Shown: piece after piece, positions 17,854-26,275 of the stretch
Layout of the letters: every line of letters begins with the position of its first letter
How positions within the stretch are numbered: the first letter of the stretch is position 1
Source of the DNA: Xanthomonas sacchari
Lineage (GTDB): Bacteria > Pseudomonadota > Gammaproteobacteria > Xanthomonadales > Xanthomonadaceae
Length of the DNA stretch: 64,000 nt
Direction of reading: 5' to 3'
Assembly: GCF_040529065.1 (NCBI RefSeq)
Contig: NZ_CP132343.1
Span: forward strand, 2,604,001-2,668,000
Made by a program: the position numbers and the translations under genes
Notes under the pieces: model-generated
The model's input: the letters and a program-made list of their open reading frames with translations, nothing else
What the model was told of the DNA's origin: nothing
Databases searched by the model: none

Positions 17854-19002
17854 ATGGCCGGCAACGTCGCCCGCGCCGTGCATGCCGTGCAGCTCAACTT
17901 CGTGCCACTGCCGGACGGGGTGACGCCGGAGCAGGCGTTCGCGCTGTGGCCATCGCTGGCCGACATCGCCGAGGCGGTAGCCAGCGCCGGCACCCGCGTG
18001 TCGGTGATCCAGGCCGCCGCGGTCGATGCGCAGCTGCAGCGCAACGGGGTCGACTATCACTTCGTGCGCCGTGCCGACGCCGGGCGCCGGCGCCATCTGC
18101 GCCGCATCGCCGCCTTGCTGGCCGAGCTCGACGTCGATGTGGTGCACGTGCACGGCCTGCAGTTCGCGCGCGAGGCGGCGATGCTGGCGCGCTGGCGACC
18201 GTCGCGGCCGATCCTGCTGCAGGACCACGCCAACCGCCCGCCGCGCTGGTGGCGGCGACCGCAGTGGCGGCGCTGGTACGCGGCCGCCAGCGGCATCGCC
18301 TTCACCTCGCTGGACCTGGCGCGTGGCTTCGTCGGCGCCGGGCTGTTCGCCGGGTCCACGCGCCTGTTCGCCATTCCCGAATCCAGTTGTCGCTTCAGTC
18401 CCGGCGAGCGCACTCAGGCGCGCCGCGACAGCGGACTGCACGGCGCGCCCTGCGTGCTGTGGGTCGGCCATCTGAGCGAGGGCAAGGATCCGCTCACCGT
18501 GCTCGATGGCGTGGCCATCGCTAGCGCGACGTTGCCAGGGCTGCAGTTGTTCTGCGCGTTCGGCGATGCACCGCTGCTGCCGGTGGTGCAACAGCGCATC
18601 CAGGCCGATCCGCGGCTGGCCGGCCGCGTGCACCTGCTGGGCCGGGTGGAGCACGCGCAGATCCAGACCCTGATGCGTGCAGCCGACCTGTTCGTGTCCG
18701 CCAGCCTGGCCGAGAGCTGCGGCTACGCCGCGCTGGAGGCCTATGCCTGCGGCGCGGTGCCGGTGCTGACCGACATCCCGGCGTTCCGTGCGCTCAGCGA
18801 TGGCGGCCGGGTCGGCATGCTGTGGCCGTGCGGCGATGCCGAGCGCCTGGCGGCCGCGCTGGTGCAGGCGTCGCGCGGCGGGCCGTCGCGGGCGTTGGTG
18901 CGCGCGCATTTCGATGCGCAGCTGTCGTTCGCGGCGGTCGGCCGGCGTTGGGCGCGTGCCTATGCGCACCTGCTCGACGCCGCGCCGCGGAGCGCGTTAT
19001 GA
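17854..19002 (+). CDS. Family 4 (GT-B) glycosyltransferase
   Basis: A 382-residue GT-B enzyme. The N-terminal acceptor domain contains VDVVHVHGLQFAREAAML. The C-terminal donor domain contains CVLWVGHLSEGKDPLTVL (GT4 motif with the conserved G and K), RVHLLGRVEHAQIQTLMRAA and the E-x7-E sugar-nucleotide block in SASLAESCGYAALEAYACG. The region WWRRPQWRRWY is unusually rich in Trp and Arg. It starts 2 bases after the radical SAM stop and overlaps the next glycosyltransferase by four bases. It likely adds one sugar of the repeat unit. Donor and linkage are unknown. Confidence 0.88.
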   Translation: MAGNVARAVHAVQLNFVPLPDGVTPEQAFALWPSLADIAEAVASAGTRVSVIQAAAVDAQLQRNGVDYHFVRRADAGRRRHLRRIAALLAELDVDVVHVHGLQFAREAAMLARWRPSRPILLQDHANRPPRWWRRPQWRRWYAAASGIAFTSLDLARGFVGAGLFAGSTRLFAIPESSCRFSPGERTQARRDSGLHGAPCVLWVGHLSEGKDPLTVLDGVAIASATLPGLQLFCAFGDAPLLPVVQQRIQADPRLAGRVHLLGRVEHAQIQTLMRAADLFVSASLAESCGYAALEAYACGAVPVLTDIPAFRALSDGGRVGMLWPCGDAERLAAALVQASRGGPSRALVRAHFDAQLSFAAVGRRWARAYAHLLDAAPRSAL

Positions 19003-20135
19003 AGCTGGCGCTGGTGGTGCCGGGCGGCGTCGATCGCAGCGGCGAATACCGGGTGATCCCGGCGTTCCTGAGCCTGATCGAGCGGCTGGCGCGCGCGCAC
19101 GAGCTGCATGTGTTCGTGCTGCATCAGGAGCCGTTGCCGGCGCAATGGGATCTGCTGGGGGCGCGCATTCACAACATCGGCGCGGTGCGCACGCGCTGGC
19201 GCGCGATCGCGGCGATCCGCGCCGAACACCGCCGCGCGCCGTTCGACCTGGTGCAGTCGCTGTTCTCCGGCCACTGCAGCCTGATCGCGGTGGCGGCGGC
19301 GCGCTGGCTGCGGCGCCCGAGCCTGGTGCACATCGCCGGCGGCGAACTCGTCGCCCTGCACGCGATCGATTACGGCGGCCGGCGCAAATGGCAGGGGCGG
19401 CTGCGCGAGGCGCTGGTGTTGCGCCTGGCGAGTGCAGTGACCGCGGCCAGTGCGCCTATTCTCGACAGCCTGCGGGCGCTGGGCATCGCCGCCGAACGCG
19501 TGCCGTTGGGCGTTGACCTGCGCGCCTGGCCGCCACGCGCGCCGCGTGCGCGCGGCGACGGGCCGGCGCGGCTGCTGCACGTGGCCAGCCTCAATCCGGT
19601 CAAGGACCAGACGACCCTGCTGCGCGCCCTCGCGGCGCTGGCCCGCGCCGGGGTCGACTTCCGCATCGACCTGGTCGGGGTGGACACGCTCGACGGCGCG
19701 ATGCAGCGTTTGGTGGCCACACTGGGGCTGAGCGAGCGCGTGCGCTTCCTCGGCTTCAAGACTCAGCGCGACCTGCGGCCGCTGGTGGAGGCGGCGGATC
19801 TGCTGGTGCTGTCGTCGCTGCACGAAGCCGGGCCGCTGGTCTTGCTGGAAGCGGCGGTGGCCGGGGTACCGACGGTAGGCACCGCGGTCGGGCATCTGCA
19901 GGAGTGGGCGCCATCGGCGGCGCTGGCGGTACCGGTGGGCGACTGGGCCGGGCTGGCCGATGCGCTGCGTCAGGTGCTCGGTGACGACGAACTGCGCCTG
20001 CGGCTGGCCTGGGCGGCGCAATGCCGCGCCGTGCGGGAGGACGCAGACTGCAGCGTGCGCGGCTTCACCGCGCTGTACCAGCGCCTGTGTGCACCGCGCA
20101 GCGCCGATGGCCGGCGCGTGGCGCAGGATGGCTGA
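18999..20135 (+). CDS. Family 4 (GT-B) glycosyltransferase
   Basis: This 378-residue enzyme is the last of the 14-gene operon. The N-terminal domain opens MKLALVVPGGVDRSGEYRVI, a glycine-rich loop typical of GT4. The donor-binding half has LLHVASLNPVKDQTTLLRAL, RVRFLGFKTQRDLRPLVEAA and the E-x7-E block SSLHEAGPLVLLEAAVAGVP. It overlaps the preceding GT4 gene (ATGA at 18999-19002). Three glycosyltransferases are encoded in this operon, so the repeat unit probably has at least four sugars if a separate initiating enzyme acts. No initiating phosphosugar transferase is visible in the window. Confidence 0.88.
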   Translation: MKLALVVPGGVDRSGEYRVIPAFLSLIERLARAHELHVFVLHQEPLPAQWDLLGARIHNIGAVRTRWRAIAAIRAEHRRAPFDLVQSLFSGHCSLIAVAAARWLRRPSLVHIAGGELVALHAIDYGGRRKWQGRLREALVLRLASAVTAASAPILDSLRALGIAAERVPLGVDLRAWPPRAPRARGDGPARLLHVASLNPVKDQTTLLRALAALARAGVDFRIDLVGVDTLDGAMQRLVATLGLSERVRFLGFKTQRDLRPLVEAADLLVLSSLHEAGPLVLLEAAVAGVPTVGTAVGHLQEWAPSAALAVPVGDWAGLADALRQVLGDDELRLRLAWAAQCRAVREDADCSVRGFTALYQRLCAPRSADGRRVAQDG

Positions 20136-20194
20136 CGCGCAGTGCGGCATTGGGACAACACGCTTTCGCGACAATCGCGTTGTATCGGCTCGTC

Positions 20195-20264
20195 TTGTAG
20201 GAGCGGCTTCAGCCGCGACAGCCATTCGCGGTGACGCGTGTCGCGGCTGAAGCCGCTCCTACAA
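20195..20264. repeat. REP-like palindromic repeat
   Basis: Two perfectly complementary 26-base arms (20195-20220 and 20239-20264) enclose an 18-base loop. Each arm holds TGTAGGAGCGGCTTCAGCCG or its complement. It lies between the 3' ends of convergent operons, the usual place for Xanthomonas/Stenotrophomonas repetitive extragenic palindromes. It may also act as a transcript-stabilising or terminating hairpin for both operons. It has no poly-T tail. Confidence 0.85.
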
Positions 20265-20299
20265 CGGCCGTTCACCGCGCTGTCCAGTGACGGCGTGCG

Positions 20300-21583
20300 T
20301 CAGTCCGACGAAACCGCGTAACCCTGCAGCGCCGTCCGCACCGCATACAGCGTGTCCATTCGCGGTACCGGATGCAGCAGCCGTTGCAGTATCCGGCGCC
20401 GCTGCGGCAGGCGCACCCAGTCCTGGCCCTGCAACCACAATTGCGTGCGGATCATCTCGGCGCGTTCCTGCCGGCTTTCCGCCGAGGGCTGCAAGCGCTG
20501 GCGCAGATAGTCGAGCACCTCGCGGCCCGAGCGCGCCCATTCGATGCCCGGCAGTGCCGGCAGCCACAGCTGCGAGCAGGACGCCGCGGTCAGGTCCAAT
20601 CCTCGCACGCGCAGCCGCAGCAGCGGCGGGCACTGCGCGCGCAGTTGCTGCAGGACCGCCGATGGAATCGCAGTGCGGTAGTAGCGCAGCATCAACCGCA
20701 GCGGTGGCCACGCCCACCAGGCATCGGAGCCGATCAGCACCTGCCAGTCGCTGGCGCGCATGTGCGGCGCCAGCAGGGCAAGGTCGTGCAGGTGCATCAA
20801 CCGCAGGCTGCGGCTGCACAGTCCGCCGGCCGCGTGCAGCAGCAGGTGGCGCATCAGCGCGCCGTTGCTCGGGTAAGCGTTCAGGCCGGGCGTGCCGTCG
20901 CGCGGCAGCAGCTCGGTGCCGAGATCGACAGTGCGCAATGGCAGGCGTTCCTGGATGCGCACGTGCAGTTCGATGTTGATCGGCGTGTCGCGGTGCTCGC
21001 CCAGGCCGCCAACCGCCTGTGCCTGTGCCGGTCGGAAGGTCTGGTGCTTCCACTGCGCGAACTCGGCCACGTAGCCCAGCGCGCCCAGCAGCGTCGCAGC
21101 GCGCTCGGCGTCCTCGGGACGCACCAGCAGGTCGATGTCCGCCATCGGCCGATCGCCGGGCCGATACAGGCCCAGCGCATGCAGCGCCGCCCCCTTCAGC
21201 GGCACGATCGCCAGGCCGGCGGTCTGCGCCAGGGCGTCGATCCGCTGCAGCAGGGCGGCGATGCGCTGGTAGCGCTGCGCCACGTGCTCGCGCTGTCCGT
21301 CGAGGAACGTGCGCCAGGCCCGGTCCGGCCACTGCGTGCGCTGGCTCAGCAGTGGCGCCACGCCGTGCGCGACCGCTGCCGCCGCCGCCAGTTGCCAATG
21401 CAGGCCACGCCAGTCCGGCATCGGCGCGCCCGGGCGCGCCAACTCGTGCGCCAGGGTCTCGGTCGCCCGGCGCAGGCCACGACCGATGCGCCGCAGCGGC
21501 AGGTGCGCCGGCGTTGCCGCGGATGCCGTTGCCGGCAGATCGGCCGCCACGGCCGGGGACGCCGGCGTCGCCAGGTCGTTCAT
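20300..21583 (-). CDS. Nucleotidyltransferase-fold protein (NTP_transf_5-like)
   Basis: The 427-residue protein carries a polymerase-beta-type nucleotidyltransferase core. The stretch LAIVPLKGAALHALGLYRPG leads to the metal-binding aspartates in RPMADIDLLV (D149, D151), followed by IELHVRIQERLPL as the third acidic/histidine strand. This matches the family often found next to HprK-related kinases and asparagine-synthetase-like genes in exopolysaccharide and RiPP loci. Its start overlaps the stop of the radical SAM gene upstream (ATGA at 21583-21580). The substrate, whether sugar, protein or peptide, is unknown. It ends near the REP-like repeat facing the glycan operon. Confidence 0.78.
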   Translation of the reverse strand: MNDLATPASPAVAADLPATASAATPAHLPLRRIGRGLRRATETLAHELARPGAPMPDWRGLHWQLAAAAAVAHGVAPLLSQRTQWPDRAWRTFLDGQREHVAQRYQRIAALLQRIDALAQTAGLAIVPLKGAALHALGLYRPGDRPMADIDLLVRPEDAERAATLLGALGYVAEFAQWKHQTFRPAQAQAVGGLGEHRDTPINIELHVRIQERLPLRTVDLGTELLPRDGTPGLNAYPSNGALMRHLLLHAAGGLCSRSLRLMHLHDLALLAPHMRASDWQVLIGSDAWWAWPPLRLMLRYYRTAIPSAVLQQLRAQCPPLLRLRVRGLDLTAASCSQLWLPALPGIEWARSGREVLDYLRQRLQPSAESRQERAEMIRTQLWLQGQDWVRLPQRRRILQRLLHPVPRMDTLYAVRTALQGYAVSSD

Positions 21584-23088
21584 GCGCGTTGCACCAACGG
21601 GATGCGCCGGCTGCCGGCGGCGGCGACTGCCTTGGCTGCCGGCGCGGGCAGTGCTTCGGTCCGATGCTGCGCCTCGCGCGCGATCAGCGCATCCCAGTCC
21701 GCTTCCAGCGTCGCCCGGTCCTGCGCGTGCAGCGGTGCCGGAGACGCATCCTCGCGACATTGCAGGTCCACCTGCCGGTGCAGCAGGTCGCGCACCTGGC
21801 GGTAGAACGCCGAGTCGTAGGCGCCGCGGAACATCATCGCCAGGTCGTCGCTGTCCTGCCAATGCGTCTTGCGCCCGAGCTGGTCCTTCACCTGCTGGTA
21901 GAACACGGTGCCGGGCAGGGGGTAGGACACGCTGACGCCGATGTCGTCCGGGCGCGCCTGCGCCACCAGCCGGCGCGTGGCGAGGATGTCGTCCAGTTGC
22001 TCGTCCAGGTAGCCCAACTGCAGGAAGAAGCCGACGCGGATGCCCTGCGCGCCCAGCCGCTGGCGCGCGGCAATCACGCCCTCCACATCGGTGCCCTTGG
22101 TCATCTTGTCGAGGATGCGCTGGCTGCCGCTCTCCGCGCCGATCCAGGCCTCGCGGCAGCCGGCCCGTGCTAGGGCCGCGGCCATGCGCTCGCTGCACAG
22201 GTCGGCGCGGGTCTGGATCGTGAAAGGCACGGCACCATCGGCGGCGGCCAGTGCGTCGGCGAAGTCCTCCACCCAGTCGACGTGGAAGCCGAAGATGTCG
22301 TCGGCCATCCACACGTGGTCGGGCGCGAAGCTGCGCTTGAGCTGGATCATTTCCGCGGCCACGTCCTGTGCCTCTCGCCGCTTGTAGTGGTTGCCCCAGA
22401 TCGGCTTGGCGCACCAGTTGCAGCGAAACGGGCAACCGCGCGAGGCGGCCATGTTCAGGCTGAAATGGCCGTGCCGCTGCTGCCAGAACACACGATAGCG
22501 CGCGATGTCGAGCAGGTCCCAGGCGGCGGTGACCGACAGCCGCGGATCCGGCGGCCGCGCGCCGATCTGCGCGCGCCGGAGTTGCGGCGCCACGGCGCTG
22601 GCCACCTCGGCGATGCCGGCCACCCAGCGCGCCGGCGCGATGTCCGGTTCCGCCTGCAGGCGCGCCACCAGTTCCAGCAAGGCCGCGATGCCTTCGCCGA
22701 TCAGCACCGCGTCGGCACCGGCGGCAAGAAACGCGTCCGGGTGATCCGACGCATCGGAGCCGGCGACGATCACCCGGCTGCCGCTGGCGCGCGCTTTGGC
22801 GATCATCCGGCACGCGGCCTCGCGCATCCGGCTCAGGCACATCTTGGTGAGGAAGTTGAAGTTGTCCTCGTAGAACACCACCAGGTCCGGCCGCTGCGTG
22901 CGGACGGCCTGGTCGTAGTCCTCCACGCCCTCGGCCAGCATCGCGTCGAACAGCGTCACCGCGTGGCCGTGCTGTCGCAGCAGCGCCGCCACCTGCAGCG
23001 TGGCCAGCGGCGGATAGGGCTTGCCACGCTCCCACTGCTTGGGGTCGTAGCGCAGGAAGTAGGCGTGGCTGACCTGGATCTTGAGCAT
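21580..23088 (-). CDS. Radical SAM enzyme with cobalamin-binding-like domain (class B type)
   Basis: This 502-residue protein has an N-terminal B12-binding-like domain (residues 1-150; YPPLATLQVAALLRQHGH, DLVVFYEDNFNFL, RVIVAGSDASDHPDAFL, AVLIGEGIAALLEL) followed by a radical SAM barrel with CPFRCNWC as the CxxxCxxC cluster motif. Later core elements include VWMADDIFGFHVDWVEDF, TIQTRADLCSERM and WIGAESGSQRILDKM, all typical of class B enzymes. A C-terminal tail of about 100 residues is not recognisable. The ATG at 23088 is chosen because it opens the B12-like domain and lies 74 bases below a promoter-like motif. It is the second such enzyme here, after the one at 16340. Confidence 0.84.
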   Translation of the reverse strand: MLKIQVSHAYFLRYDPKQWERGKPYPPLATLQVAALLRQHGHAVTLFDAMLAEGVEDYDQAVRTQRPDLVVFYEDNFNFLTKMCLSRMREAACRMIAKARASGSRVIVAGSDASDHPDAFLAAGADAVLIGEGIAALLELVARLQAEPDIAPARWVAGIAEVASAVAPQLRRAQIGARPPDPRLSVTAAWDLLDIARYRVFWQQRHGHFSLNMAASRGCPFRCNWCAKPIWGNHYKRREAQDVAAEMIQLKRSFAPDHVWMADDIFGFHVDWVEDFADALAAADGAVPFTIQTRADLCSERMAAALARAGCREAWIGAESGSQRILDKMTKGTDVEGVIAARQRLGAQGIRVGFFLQLGYLDEQLDDILATRRLVAQARPDDIGVSVSYPLPGTVFYQQVKDQLGRKTHWQDSDDLAMMFRGAYDSAFYRQVRDLLHRQVDLQCREDASPAPLHAQDRATLEADWDALIAREAQHRTEALPAPAAKAVAAAGSRRIPLVQRA

Positions 23089-23162
23089 CGGCGAAAGGTC
23101 TCGTTCGGCGCCGCGGGGGGAGGGCGCATGCAGCGATGGCCGCGCGCAGGTGGCCGTGGCGG

Positions 23163-23192
23163 TAGGTGCCGGGGCTGTGCCGTTTGGTTGCG
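23163..23192 (-). promoter_or_regulatory. Putative ECF promoter of the radical SAM/nucleotidyltransferase operon
   Basis: Minus-strand CGCAACC, 15-base spacer, GGCACCTA, ending 74 bases before the radical SAM start. It is back-to-back with the copy at 23214-23243. The 21-base gap between the two -35-like elements is the same as in the pair at 5004-5084. Confidence 0.65.
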
Positions 23193-23213
23193 CGAAAGAC
23201 CGGCGTTCGCCCG

Positions 23214-23243
23214 CGCAACCTTCGGCCACGGCAGGCGCACTCA
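23214..23243 (+). promoter_or_regulatory. Putative ECF promoter of the HprK-like kinase/ABC operon
   Basis: CGCAACC, 15-base spacer, CGCACTCA, ending 30 bases before the ATG at 23274. The first -10-like base is C instead of G, as in the copy at 13449-13478. Function is inferred from recurrence. Confidence 0.6.
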
Positions 23244-23273
23244 CGCTGCATCCACCCAAGCGACTCTTCTCCG

Positions 23274-24335
23274 ATGCAGCGATCGACCGCGCGTGTTCTG
23301 GACGTGGAACCAGGCGACCACGCCGCACCTGTCGTCGCCGCTGGCGGCCCGTGCGATCCGTTCCACACCCAGCTGCGCCGCCCGCACACGCTCAGCAAGC
23401 AACTGCTCGGCGGCCGCTTCCACTTCGAGAGCAACAGCCCGGCCCTGCTGGCGCTGGTAGAGGCCGCCTTCGGCGCGGTGCCGGCGCACCGCCTGCCGGA
23501 GAGCGCTGCGTTCCGTATCGAGCTGACCCTGGTGGACCGCGGCGAGGCCCCGTACGCACTGGCGATGGAGCCGCCGCCGGTGCAGACCCATTCCGGCGCC
23601 GGCGTCCTGAGTGGGGTGATCGATGCGCACAACTACGTGGTGCTGGTGCCCGAGCAGGGCAGGGCGCTGCTGGTGGTGTCCGAGGACATGCTCGCCCACG
23701 CTTACCACGTGCGTTACGAACTGATCGAATTCGCCGTGTTCGTGCTCGCCGCGCGCGGCATGCAGCTGGTGCCGCTGCACGGCGCCTGCGTTGGCCGCGA
23801 CGGCCGCGGCGTGCTGCTGCTCGGCGGCAGCGGCGCCGGCAAATCCACCCTGGCCCTGCACAGCCTGCTGCGCGGGCTGGAGTTCCTCGCCGAGGACGCC
23901 CTGTTCGTCGCCCCGCAATCCCTGCTCGCCACCGGCATCGGCAATTTCCTGCATCTGCGGCCGGAACTGCTGCGCCTGCTCGACCCGCAGACCCGCGTCT
24001 GGATCGCCGCGGCGCCGATGATTCGCCGCCGCAGCGGTGCGCTCAAGCACGAGGTGGACATCCGTCACGGCGAGGGACGCCTGGCACCGGCGCCGTTGCG
24101 GCTGGTCGCGGCCGTCTTCGTGTCGGCCACCATCGCGACCGATCCGCAGCGACTGCTGCAGCCTGTGCCCGACGCCGACGTGGCGGCGCGCCTGGCTGCG
24201 GACCAACCCTACGCCGCGGGCCAGCCGCACTGGCCCTTGTTCGCCCGCCAGTTGCAGCGGCTGGGCGTGTACGAACTACAGCGCGGCCCACATCCGGAGG
24301 CCTCGGTCGATGCGCTGCAGACGCTGCTGGCCTGA
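23274..24335 (+). CDS. HPr kinase/phosphorylase-related P-loop protein
   Basis: The 353-residue protein has a P-loop GGSGAGKST at about residues 184-192, followed by LALHSLLRGLEFLAEDALFV, which matches HprK-related kinases of secondary loci (GxGKSTLA...G...DD/ED). A histidine precedes the P-loop by about 15 residues (PLHGACVGRDG), as in that family. The N-terminal half shows no known domain. These paralogues usually sit with nucleotidyltransferase-fold proteins and ABC exporters in glycan or RiPP gene sets, as here. The true phosphate acceptor is unknown. The start follows the promoter-like motif at 23214-23243. An ABC exporter gene lies 51 bases downstream. Confidence 0.8.
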   Translation: MQRSTARVLDVEPGDHAAPVVAAGGPCDPFHTQLRRPHTLSKQLLGGRFHFESNSPALLALVEAAFGAVPAHRLPESAAFRIELTLVDRGEAPYALAMEPPPVQTHSGAGVLSGVIDAHNYVVLVPEQGRALLVVSEDMLAHAYHVRYELIEFAVFVLAARGMQLVPLHGACVGRDGRGVLLLGGSGAGKSTLALHSLLRGLEFLAEDALFVAPQSLLATGIGNFLHLRPELLRLLDPQTRVWIAAAPMIRRRSGALKHEVDIRHGEGRLAPAPLRLVAAVFVSATIATDPQRLLQPVPDADVAARLAADQPYAAGQPHWPLFARQLQRLGVYELQRGPHPEASVDALQTLLA

Positions 24336-24386
24336 CGATCCGCGCCGCGCGACGAAGGCAGCGATGCGCACCGCTGGCGCGTGCCG

Positions 24387-26108
24387 ATGAGCGCGCGCCC
24401 GGATCCGGCCTCGCACTTGCTGCGCGCCTTCGTCGCCGTGCTCGGCCGTGGCGAGCGCCTGCGCATCGCCTGGTACGTGCTGCTGTCGCTGCTCGGTGCG
24501 CTCGCCGGTGCGCTCGCCGCGGTCGCGCTGGTGCCGTTGGTGCAACCGGGGCATGTGCTGACCCTGGCTGGGCACGCCTTGCCGTTGCCGAACGGCTTCC
24601 TCGCACAGACCCTGCTGTTCGTCGCCGCCAGCAGCGGCTTCGCCCTGCTGCGCTGGTGGGGCACGCGCCTGGCCGCGGACCTGGCCAGCCGTCACGCGCT
24701 GGACCTGCGCCGCCAGGTGCATGCGCGCCTGCTGCAGGCGCCGCTGCCGGCGCTGGCCGACGCCAGCTCGGCGGAAATCGCCAACCTGCTCACCTACAAC
24801 GTCGAGATCGTGGTGCAGGGCTTCAGCGCGCTGTTGCAGTTGCTGGTGGCGGCGATCACCGCGGCGGTGAGCCTGGCCGCCGCGTTCCTGGTCTCGCCCA
24901 TGCTGGTGCTGGCGCTGCCGCCGCTGCTGGCGCTGGGCCTGCTCGCCTTCCGCATCGCCGGCCACGAACAGGCCCGGGTCAGCCGCGAGTACGTCGCCGA
25001 CATGACCCGCCTGTTCTGGCTCAGCGAGGACTTCCCGCGGCGCCTGCGCCACGTGCGCTCGTTCGCACGCGAGGCGCGCGAGCAGGAAGCCTACGAGGCG
25101 ATCGCCGGCCGGCTGGCGCATGGCTATGCGCGGCAGCAGGCGCTGGTGGCCTCCGGTCGCTTGGTGCTGGAACTGGCGGCTGTGGCCGCCATCGCCGCGA
25201 TCATGCTGCTGGCCGGGGTGTGGCATGGCATCGACCGCGGCGCGCTGATCACCGTCGGCCTGCTGCTGGGGCGGCTGCTGCCGTACCTGGTCTCGACCCG
25301 ACAGAGCGTGCAGCAACTGCGCTCGGCCGCACCGGCGCTGGACCTATGGCAGCGCTACGTGGCGCTCGGCGCGCCATCGCCCGCGATGCAGACCGCGGTG
25401 GCAGCGCCGTCCGCTGCAGCGGACGACGCGACGTCGCCAGCACCGATCCAGATCGAGCGCATCGGCCTGGCACCGCCGCTGGCCGCGGTCGCCTTGAACG
25501 ATTTGGTTCTGGCACCAGGGACCCTGACCCTGATCAGCGGCGCGTCCGGGGTCGGCAAGAGCAGCCTGATGGACGCGCTGGCAGGCATGGTCGCGCCTCC
25601 GCAGTTCGCGGCCCACTGCGACGGCCGCGCGCTCGACTTCGCCGGCTATCGCGCCGCGCTGCAGCCCTTGGCCTATGTCGCCCAGGGCGTGCGGCCCTGG
25701 CAGCACAGCGTGCGGCACTGCCTGGCCTGGGCGGCGCCAGCCGCGAGCGAGGCGGCAATGTGGGAAGCGCTGCGCGACGTCGGCCTAGCCGCACGCCTGC
25801 AGGGCGGCGCCGGCCTGGACACCGCCGCACACGGCGCCGGCGCGCGCCTGTCCGGCGGCGAACTGCAGCGGTTGCTGCTGGCCCAGGTGCTGCTGCGGCA
25901 ACCGCGCGTGGCCTTGCTCGACGAAGCCACCAGCGCGCTCGACGCCGTCGCCGAACAGCAGGTTCTGAGCACGTTGCGGCGCCGCCTGCCGCAGACGGCG
26001 CTGGTGGCGGTTTCGCATCGGCTCGGCCTGTCTGCCATCGCCGACCAGTGCGTGATGGTGCAACGCGCCGCGTTCGCTCCGTTGCTGCTGGCAGACCGGG
26101 CTTCCTGA
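24387..26108 (+). CDS. ABC exporter with fused membrane and ATPase domains
   Basis: This 573-residue half-transporter has an N-terminal six-helix membrane domain (residues 25-300; YVLLSLLGALAGALAAVALV, AAITAAVSLAAAFLVSPMLV, AAVAAIAAIMLLAGVWHG) and a C-terminal ATPase domain. Walker A is GASGVGKSS, the signature is LSGGELQR, Walker B is VALLDEATSALD and the H-loop is VAVSHR. No peptidase (C39) domain is present, so it would not process a double-glycine leader. It likely exports a product or lipid-linked intermediate of this locus. An upstream in-frame GTG at 24381 is an alternative start. A terminator follows at 26221-26248. Confidence 0.9.
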   Translation: MSARPDPASHLLRAFVAVLGRGERLRIAWYVLLSLLGALAGALAAVALVPLVQPGHVLTLAGHALPLPNGFLAQTLLFVAASSGFALLRWWGTRLAADLASRHALDLRRQVHARLLQAPLPALADASSAEIANLLTYNVEIVVQGFSALLQLLVAAITAAVSLAAAFLVSPMLVLALPPLLALGLLAFRIAGHEQARVSREYVADMTRLFWLSEDFPRRLRHVRSFAREAREQEAYEAIAGRLAHGYARQQALVASGRLVLELAAVAAIAAIMLLAGVWHGIDRGALITVGLLLGRLLPYLVSTRQSVQQLRSAAPALDLWQRYVALGAPSPAMQTAVAAPSAAADDATSPAPIQIERIGLAPPLAAVALNDLVLAPGTLTLISGASGVGKSSLMDALAGMVAPPQFAAHCDGRALDFAGYRAALQPLAYVAQGVRPWQHSVRHCLAWAAPAASEAAMWEALRDVGLAARLQGGAGLDTAAHGAGARLSGGELQRLLLAQVLLRQPRVALLDEATSALDAVAEQQVLSTLRRRLPQTALVAVSHRLGLSAIADQCVMVQRAAFAPLLLADRAS

Positions 26109-26220
26109 GCCGACCGCACTCCGTTGAGATCGCTTTTGTCGCGGCGCCATCCTTCTTTCAGCCCGCTACAACGCTCCATCTCTTCGCGACAGTCAATCGC
26201 GGGTTTGCTTGCCACAGAAA

Positions 26221-26248
26221 AACAAAACCCCGCAAGCGGGGTTTTGTT
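26221..26248. terminator. Bidirectional rho-independent terminator
   Basis: A near-perfect palindrome with arms AACAAAACCCCGC and GCGGGGTTTTGTT and a two-base AA loop sits between the convergent exporter gene and the small gene at 26276-26557. It has A-rich and T-rich flanks on opposite sides, so it can stop transcription from both directions. Confidence 0.9.
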
Positions 26249-26275
26249 GTCAAGCGAAGGCACGACGAACCGCGT

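Noticed and set aside
1-26000. Many long arginine/alanine/proline-rich open frames overlapping the named genes on both strands (for example 1013-2467, 2718-4397, 12406-13422).
   Set aside because: In GC-rich DNA stops are rare in shadow frames. These frames have low-complexity composition, no ribosome-binding sites, and overlap genes with clear domain motifs.
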